Assembly (NCBI GenBank): GCA_913776615.1
Contig: CAJYPK010000047.1
Location: 144,973-208,972 of the forward strand
Origin: an uncultured Hymenobacter sp.
Lineage (GTDB): Bacteria; Bacteroidota; Bacteroidia; Cytophagales; Hymenobacteraceae
Direction of reading: 5' to 3'
DNA length: 64,000 bases
Under the pieces are notes generated by a model. That model searched no databases. It was not told the origin of the DNA and was given only the letters and a program-made list of their open reading frames with translations. Positions 59,454 through 64,000 of this stretch are shown in pieces. Both the position numbers and the translations under genes were made by a program. Numbering within the stretch: the first letter of the stretch is position 1; every line of letters starts with the position of its first letter.

Positions 59454-59603
59454 ATGAAAGCTTCCACCCCCAAAATCGACTGGACCCGTACGGTACAGCA
59501 GATGGCCGCCGACAAGGCCCGCCTGGAAGCCGCCATCCGGGGCAGCGAGCCCGCCCGTCAAGAAGCCACCTTTGCCCACCCCCTGGCCGTACCCGCTAAG
59601 TAG
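59454..59603 (+). CDS. 49-residue helical protein
   Basis: ATG 59454 (MKASTPKIDWTRTVQQMAAD). Basic, Ala-rich. It overlaps the next frame by 32 bases and shares its promoter. Function unknown. Confidence 0.55.
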   Translation: MKASTPKIDWTRTVQQMAADKARLEAAIRGSEPARQEATFAHPLAVPAK

Positions 59604-60057
59604 CACGCCCGAGGGTGAGCAGTTTATCACCACCGCCGGGGAGCAGTACGTCGTGTACTTCGCGCCAGCCGACGGGTATTTCCCCGGGCTGGCTGTTGCG
59701 CCGTACGCCTTCATGCTGGGCTTTCTACGCCGGGGCGAGGCCGGTGATGATGCCCTAGATACCACGCCGCCGCACGATCCGCGCATCCGGGCCACCATCG
59801 TGCAGGTAGTCGAACAGTTCTTCGAGGACGAGCGCCGTTTGCTCGTGTACGTGTGCCGGGCTGGTCGCCGCGAAAAGCTACGCCATCGGTTATTCGCCAG
59901 CTGGTTTCGGCAGCACAACGATGGCCGTCTGGTGCGCCGGGTGGTCGGCGAGGAGTACGGCCTGTCGGCTGCCTTTCTCTACCGCCAGGATAGTCCCTTT
60001 GCCTGGGAGTTGGAAAACAGCTTGCCCAGCATGGAAGACAAGCTCGGCCAGTACTGA
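59572..60057 (+). CDS. DUF6169-like hypothetical protein
   Basis: This encodes 161 residues from a TTG at 59572 or a nearby internal start. It reads GEQFITTAGEQYVVYFAPAD, 'YFPGLAVAPYAFMLGFLR', and ends LYRQDSPFAWELENSLPSME. This resembles DUF6169, seen in Hymenobacter-type genomes and possibly phage- or island-borne. Enzymatic role unknown. Confidence 0.65.
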   Translation: MPTPWPYPLSSTPEGEQFITTAGEQYVVYFAPADGYFPGLAVAPYAFMLGFLRRGEAGDDALDTTPPHDPRIRATIVQVVEQFFEDERRLLVYVCRAGRREKLRHRLFASWFRQHNDGRLVRRVVGEEYGLSAAFLYRQDSPFAWELENSLPSMEDKLGQY

Positions 60058-60067
60058 GTTACCCATA

Positions 60068-60093
60068 GCCCCGCTCACCACGGGGCTTTTTTG
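60068..60093 (+). terminator. Terminator after the DUF6169-like gene
   Basis: AGCCCCG / CGGGGCT stem with T6 tract, 10 bases past the stop. Confidence 0.8.
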
Positions 60094-60097
60094 TCTT

Positions 60098-60272
60098 CAG
60101 TACGAGTACGTAACCGTGGCCAGGGTTTCGGCGGGCCTGAGCGCCGGAGGTGGCCGCAGTAGCTAGTCGGGCGCTGGGCGTGTTCACTAAGCATGCTTAA
60201 TATATTCAGCATGCAAAGCATGCGCTGTGTCATGGTATACAATGTATACAGCAGGGGAGGCGTCTGCTCGTC
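60098..60272 (+). repeat. Composite dispersed repeat with a GTATAC pair (copy D)
   Basis: It matches copy A (44143-44325) in order: QYEY-type frame to TAG near 60166, then GCATGC sites (60191, 60209, 60218) and GTATAC at 60235 and 60244 (9-bp spacing), then AGCAGGGGAGG. The gap 60058-60428 has no gene. A further short match lies at 60271-60320. Confidence 0.75.
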
Positions 60273-60428
60273 CAGCACGAGTACCTGCCGTGGCCGCAGT
60301 TTCACCGCGCCTATGCGCTGATGAAGGATTCCCTCAGTAGCTTCGTAGCGCGGTTGCGTGCTCACTGCTTTTTAATTACGGCTACCCTTTCCCGTCTGGC
60401 TTTTCTGCCAGTAGTCTTATCTGCCACT

Positions 60429-61745
60429 ATGAAACGTTCTGTACTGCTGCTTACCCTGTTACTTACCGGCTCCGTGGCCCATGCGCAGTACGGCGAACTC
60501 CTCAACATGGGAGCGAATGTGCTACTAAACCGGGCACAACGCAAACAAGCTGCCACGCCAACCCAACAGCCTGCTTTTCAGAATGGGCAAGGCCCAGCAA
60601 GCCAGAATGAGCAAGGCCCAGGAAGCTACTCCGCAACCGGTATAGAGTTCTTCAGGGTTACGAGGTATAACAACTGGGAATTCGACAAGCAGCGTAGCCC
60701 AGCCAGCGCGATGCCCCCGGCGTTCCGGGCTCAGCTAGTGACCCTGGAACAGCGGCTTGAAACGTGCTACCAACTGCTCCTGACATCCGATACCGAGCCC
60801 TTGCTCGTGGGAGAACGTAGCGAGGAGAATTTGCAGGCGATTATCAACCGGTTGCAGCTTGGCGGGTCAACCTGGAGTATAGTGGCTTACCGGAGCGAGC
60901 TAGCCCTTTATCGGCGGCAAGACCCTTACCGACGCGGGCGCAAGCTGGAGCAGGCGGCTGCCCAGGCGGCCTACCAGCGCGATAGCATCCAGGTGGCTGC
61001 CCGCCAGCGCACGGCCGCTGCCGACCGCCTGCTGGCCGCCTCGCCGACTATGGCCTATCTGAATGCGCGCTATGATTCGGAGCGTCCCCTGCAAACAGAG
61101 CCTGCTGAAGAGGGCAAGGTGATTGGTACCGTAGCTGCCGGCAGCCTGCTCAGCGTCCTGTACCGCTTGCCGGAGACTGGTCAGTGCTATGTCTGTGTAG
61201 ATGGTGTCTATGGCTGGATAGAAGGGAGCGACCTCGCGCCCACGCTAAGCGCGGCTAATGAGCTACACCAAGAGTATGAGTCTACGCATACCAAGGTAAA
61301 GCCGGGCTTTGTGTTGCTGCATCTCCAGCAGCAACCGGCCCTGGCAGCGGTTGCGCCCTCGGCCCTGGTGAAGCTAATGGAGGTCCGCGCCGCGAAGAAA
61401 GCTGCTTACGAGAAGGCCCATCCCGAACCAGTCGAAGCCCCTGTGCTGAACAACCTCGTGTACCTGGATGCCGACCAGTACCTGTACCTGAACTCTAGCC
61501 ACCGGGTAAGTGTCACGTACCACGTGCGTGCCAACTGTCCGTTGCTGCGGGGCGGTAAGATTAAGCGGCTGCCGTTCAGCCGCATCGACCAGATAGCATA
61601 TCCTATTGAGATGGAACTCTGCGATGAATGCGGCTACATTACCCCAGGCCACCGGCGGGTGGCAACTGCCAGCGCTGCGCATGCCAAGCCAACGCTGGGC
61701 GTCAAAGCTACCCCTGCTAAACCAGTTGCTAAAACGCGTAAATAA
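60429..61745 (+). CDS. Secreted SH3b-like domain protein
   Basis: This encodes 438 residues from ATG 60429 (MKRSVLLLTLLLTGSVAHAQ, a signal peptide); a start at 60321 is improbable. Residues about 205-275 fold like a bacterial SH3 domain (EEGKVIGTVAAGSLLSVLYR; CYVCVDGVYGWIEGSDLAP). A C-terminal motif HVRANCPLLRGGKIKRLPFS, then CDECGYITPGHRR, has Cys pairs that may bind zinc. Periplasmic, function unknown. Confidence 0.75.
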   Translation: MKRSVLLLTLLLTGSVAHAQYGELLNMGANVLLNRAQRKQAATPTQQPAFQNGQGPASQNEQGPGSYSATGIEFFRVTRYNNWEFDKQRSPASAMPPAFRAQLVTLEQRLETCYQLLLTSDTEPLLVGERSEENLQAIINRLQLGGSTWSIVAYRSELALYRRQDPYRRGRKLEQAAAQAAYQRDSIQVAARQRTAAADRLLAASPTMAYLNARYDSERPLQTEPAEEGKVIGTVAAGSLLSVLYRLPETGQCYVCVDGVYGWIEGSDLAPTLSAANELHQEYESTHTKVKPGFVLLHLQQQPALAAVAPSALVKLMEVRAAKKAAYEKAHPEPVEAPVLNNLVYLDADQYLYLNSSHRVSVTYHVRANCPLLRGGKIKRLPFSRIDQIAYPIEMELCDECGYITPGHRRVATASAAHAKPTLGVKATPAKPVAKTRK

Positions 61746-61748
61746 ACT

Positions 61749-61776
61749 AAAAGCCCCGCTAGCTGCGGGGCTTTTT
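61749..61776 (+). terminator. Terminator after the SH3b-like gene
   Basis: AAAGCCCCGC / GCGGGGCTTTTT with a 5-base loop. Confidence 0.85.
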
Positions 61777-61941
61777 CTATGACCCAGGCCAGTGCGTAGC
61801 GTGGCAAGCGCCGCTGGGCGCCGTAGCTTACCCACCAGCCTCACGAATAAGAGCATTACCCGTTATCTCTGGTACTTGCGGGTACGGAGCGGACCCGCCT
61901 GCTGAGGTACGGACCAAGGCGTGGGGTGCCGTAGCCCACAA

Positions 61942-61969
61942 AAAAGCCCTGGCCAGTAGCCAGGGCTTT
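61942..61969 (-). terminator. Terminator after the lipoprotein gene
   Basis: AAAGCCCTGGC / GCCAGGGCTTT hairpin, with a T-run on the minus strand, 37 bases past the stop at 62006. Confidence 0.8.
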
Positions 61970-62005
61970 CATTGCTAGTTGCTAGTTCGCCACGCGTGGC
62001 AATGG

Positions 62006-62650
62006 CTAGCAGTTGGCGGCTATGCAAGCGCCAGCCACGCCTACTGTTATCCAAGGCTCAAAGGCAGATGCTACCGTTAAAATGACACTTAGCCAGCCGT
62101 GCCCAGCGTATGCATCACTTATGCAGCCCGCAACTGCATCTCCGCAGGGCTTGCGCCGCCCGGTGCCAAGATCAGTGGTCGTCACTTGTATTTTATCATC
62201 TATCTGCTGTACTTGAAAGGCTTGCCCGGCAACGTAGTTGTAGTACGTGACACTCTCAGTACCTTTTGTTTCTACAATGATGGGCTGCGCGCTATCTTGA
62301 CCCAGATTGATGATAGCCAGAACTCGCGCCTCGTCTTTGAGCGAAGTGAACACATAGGAGTCAGGAGACTTGGGCGTGCGCACCAGGTGCAGGGTAGAGA
62401 GATCAAACTCGTCATAGCTGGTTTCGCTGTGGGCCTTTAGTACGGCCAGAGCAGCCGTCAACTCATCTTTGCTTGCAACGGCACTGTACACGTTGCCAAG
62501 CTTGGTGGTACCAATTTTTTCTAGCTCTGCGCTTTCACGTGGAGCACTGGTAGCCGTGGGCACTGGCTTCACCTCATCATGAATTTGGCTGCACGAGCTC
62601 ATGCAGGCCAGTGCCGCAGCAGTGAAGATGGACAGAAGACTTTTACGCAT
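62006..62650 (-). CDS. Lipoprotein with a cysteine-rich bacteriocin-like C-terminus
   Basis: This encodes 214 residues from ATG 62650 (MRKSLLSIFTAAALACMSSC, lipobox MSSC). The middle has SPDSYVFTSLKDEARVLAII. The C-terminus (GRRKPCGDAVAGCISDAYAG, then a hydrophobic stretch ending AGACIAANC) is cysteine-rich, which recalls the C-termini of some small bacteriocin-like peptides (halocin C8-like). The family is not recognised with certainty. Confidence 0.65.
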   Translation of the reverse strand: MRKSLLSIFTAAALACMSSCSQIHDEVKPVPTATSAPRESAELEKIGTTKLGNVYSAVASKDELTAALAVLKAHSETSYDEFDLSTLHLVRTPKSPDSYVFTSLKDEARVLAIINLGQDSAQPIIVETKGTESVTYYNYVAGQAFQVQQIDDKIQVTTTDLGTGRRKPCGDAVAGCISDAYAGHGWLSVILTVASAFEPWITVGVAGACIAANC

Positions 62651-62993
62651 AACAGGGAGTGGAAAAGGGTGAAAAATGAAGACGTAACTGCTGTTTTTAC
62701 AAGCAGCTATGCGACGTATACGCATGTAGTTAAAAAGTTGTTATACTCTATTATTTGGCAGTTGGCTTATGTTTTATCACTTTTAATGAGCACAGGTACT
62801 CTCAAGAATTATAGCCTGCTGATCTTCCGCTTGCCCCGTCGTGCAGTCTTATCGGCTGTTCACAGACGATACTACTTAGTCTGGCATTGGAGCAAGGACG
62901 GCGGCGTCACCCCCCACGCCTGCGCCGATGAGGGTCGCGGCTTCTTTGGCGTGGTCGGTGTGCATTGAAGTCTCGCTCACGGCGGAGCTTTTC

Positions 62994-63001
62994 TATCTTT
63001 G
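62994..63001 (+). promoter_or_regulatory. -7 promoter box just upstream of the 63006 gene
   Basis: TATCTTTG matches TAnnTTTG and ends 4 bases before the ATG, so the transcript would be leaderless or the true start lies further in. The 62651-63005 gap has no other gene I can support. Confidence 0.65.
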
Positions 63002-63005
63002 CCTT

Positions 63006-63677
63006 ATGAAGCGGCTACTGTTATGCAGTTTGGTGACGCTGCCGGGGCTGGCCTGCGCCCAGCGCATCGCCAACCCTGCCCTTAAGCACGAGTTGGACAG
63101 CCTCTACTATGTAGACCAGGTATACCGTGAGGCCCTGTTCGGCGATAACAGGCAGCACCTGGTGGATTCGATTGCCGCCGCCCGGCACTTCCCGGCTGCC
63201 GAAGCAGTGCCGCCGCTGCTCGATTTGCTGCTGGCCGCCGATTCGTCCAACATCCGGCGGGTGCGGGCCATCGTGCAGCGCTACGGCTATCCCGGCAAGA
63301 CGCTGGTGGGTACGCCGACCAACGAGGCGGTCTTCTACATTGTGCAGCATTCCACGCGCATCCCGCAGTACCTGCCCCTCATCGAGCGGGCGGCGGCAGC
63401 CGGCGAACTGCCCTTCCACCTCTACGCCATGATGCTCGACCGCCAGCTCATGTACCGGGGGCAGCCCCAGGTCTACGGTACCCAGGGTAGTAGTTACAAG
63501 GGCCAACCCCCCTTTATCTGGCCGATCAAAGATCCGGCCCACGTCAACGAGCGCCGCAAGAAGGCTGGCTTCGAACAAACGGTGGAAGAGAATGCCACGC
63601 GCCTGCACATCACGTATCGCCCGCTGACGATGGAGCAGGTTAAAAAGATGCCCGGCTATCAGCCCCCGACCCCTTGA
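63006..63677 (+). CDS. Secreted hypothetical protein
   Basis: This encodes 223 residues with a signal peptide (MKRLLLCSLVTLPGLACAQ). A helical body contains LDSLYYVDQVYREALFGDNR and ILCSIPRASR-free repeats; 'YGYPGKTLVGTPTNEAVFYI' and 'LMYRGQPQVYGTQGSSYKGQ' fit the DUF6624-like family of Bacteroidota secreted proteins. Function unknown. Confidence 0.75.
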   Translation: MKRLLLCSLVTLPGLACAQRIANPALKHELDSLYYVDQVYREALFGDNRQHLVDSIAAARHFPAAEAVPPLLDLLLAADSSNIRRVRAIVQRYGYPGKTLVGTPTNEAVFYIVQHSTRIPQYLPLIERAAAAGELPFHLYAMMLDRQLMYRGQPQVYGTQGSSYKGQPPFIWPIKDPAHVNERRKKAGFEQTVEENATRLHITYRPLTMEQVKKMPGYQPPTP

Positions 63678-63919
63678 GCGCCCCGCCTGCTGGCAACCTT
63701 TCCCGACATCGTAGAGAGTAATCGCGGCTGCTTGAAGGTAAGACGCTTGCAAGGGCTGGGGCGGCGACTCAGAGCGTACCGCGCAGCAACGTTTTGTCCG
63801 GTGCCCGCTTGCTGGGCCCGTGAAGAGGCCCACGGGCTCATGCCGGATGGGAAAGAAATATCCGAAAGGGGTGGTGGCTGTTGCAGAAGTAGGTGGGTGA
63901 CTAGTGGTATCTTAGATCT

Positions 63920-64000
63920 ATGCAGGGCCATAAGCAGTTCGTCGATAAAGTCGTGTTGCGCTTCCGTTTATCGGAGCGCGTACCACGGCAGAATTTCTAC
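63920..64000 (+). CDS. Start of an IS1182-like transposase (partial)
   Basis: ATG 63920 (MQGHKQFVDKVVLRFRLSER, then VPRQNFY) is open to the window edge. The MQG-K-x-F-x-DK ... LSERVP-x-x-NFYR opening is that of IS1182-type DDE transposases. Catalytic residues lie outside. The 63678-63919 gap upstream should contain the IS left end; no inverted repeat can be confirmed. Confidence 0.65.
   Translation, partial: MQGHKQFVDKVVLRFRLSERVPRQNFY

Noticed and set aside
1..64000. CRISPR arrays, diversity-generating retroelements, retrons, rRNA, riboswitches
   Set aside because: No regular repeat-spacer pattern, no reverse transcriptase frame, no rRNA-like sequence and no recognisable riboswitch core was found on reading the window.

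Overview
The window looks like a chromosome segment of a GC-rich Bacteroidota bacterium close to Hymenobacter. The evidence is TAnnTTTG-type -7 promoter boxes, a type IX secretion (T9SS) sorting domain, a BatB/BatC pair, YwqK/MORN repeats and the proteins' character. This placement is inference from content; no 16S rRNA is present.

Layout. (1) 1-8.5 kb is chromosomal: the end of a topoisomerase-like gene, a lipoprotein, a MORN-repeat protein, a palindromic dispersed repeat, an AT-rich orphan eCIS-core (DUF4157) gene, a thiolase, and the BatC/BatB pair. (2) A tRNA-Ser(GCT) at 8500-8587 is the integration site of a complete-looking contractile-tailed, Mu-like prophage, about 8.58-49.29 kb. It is bounded by a ~50-bp direct repeat (attL 8576-8625, attR 49238-49287), with a tyrosine integrase next to attR. 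Tail, baseplate, lysis, capsid and protease genes read leftward (8.7-23.4 kb). Terminase, portal and head-completion genes read rightward (23.6-29.3 kb). Replication and early genes read leftward (29.4-36.6 kb). An S24-type repressor (36.6-37.4 kb) faces them. (3) Immediately after the repressor the prophage carries AT-richer cargo: an m4C/m6A-type DNA methyltransferase and a 1541-residue RecB/Cas4-like nuclease plus SF1 helicase. A membrane coiled-coil protein and a large secreted PHP-type metallohydrolase with a T9SS tail follow, then the integrase.

(4) The sequence right of attR resembles the left end of a related prophage: integrase arm-type repeats, then the 3' end of a tail-collar gene. 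Up to about 57.7 kb there are scattered fragments matching parts of the intact prophage: the T9SS gene 3' end, the repressor C-terminus, and three consecutive early genes. I read this as a decayed sibling prophage in tandem. Its repressor remnant is also followed at once by AT-rich cargo, a DUF4297/Cap4-like nuclease and a Rad50-like ATPase. The spot behind the repressor therefore looks like a cargo slot for anti-phage systems, filled differently in the two elements. The remnant is further broken by an IS5-family transposase fragment, a TnpB zinc-finger fragment and a truncated toxin with a frameshifted antitoxin.

(5) 58.7-64 kb returns to ordinary small secreted or hypothetical genes, with dispersed repeats that include GTATAC arrays. 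It ends in the start of an IS1182-like transposase. No rRNA, CRISPR array or replication origin was seen.
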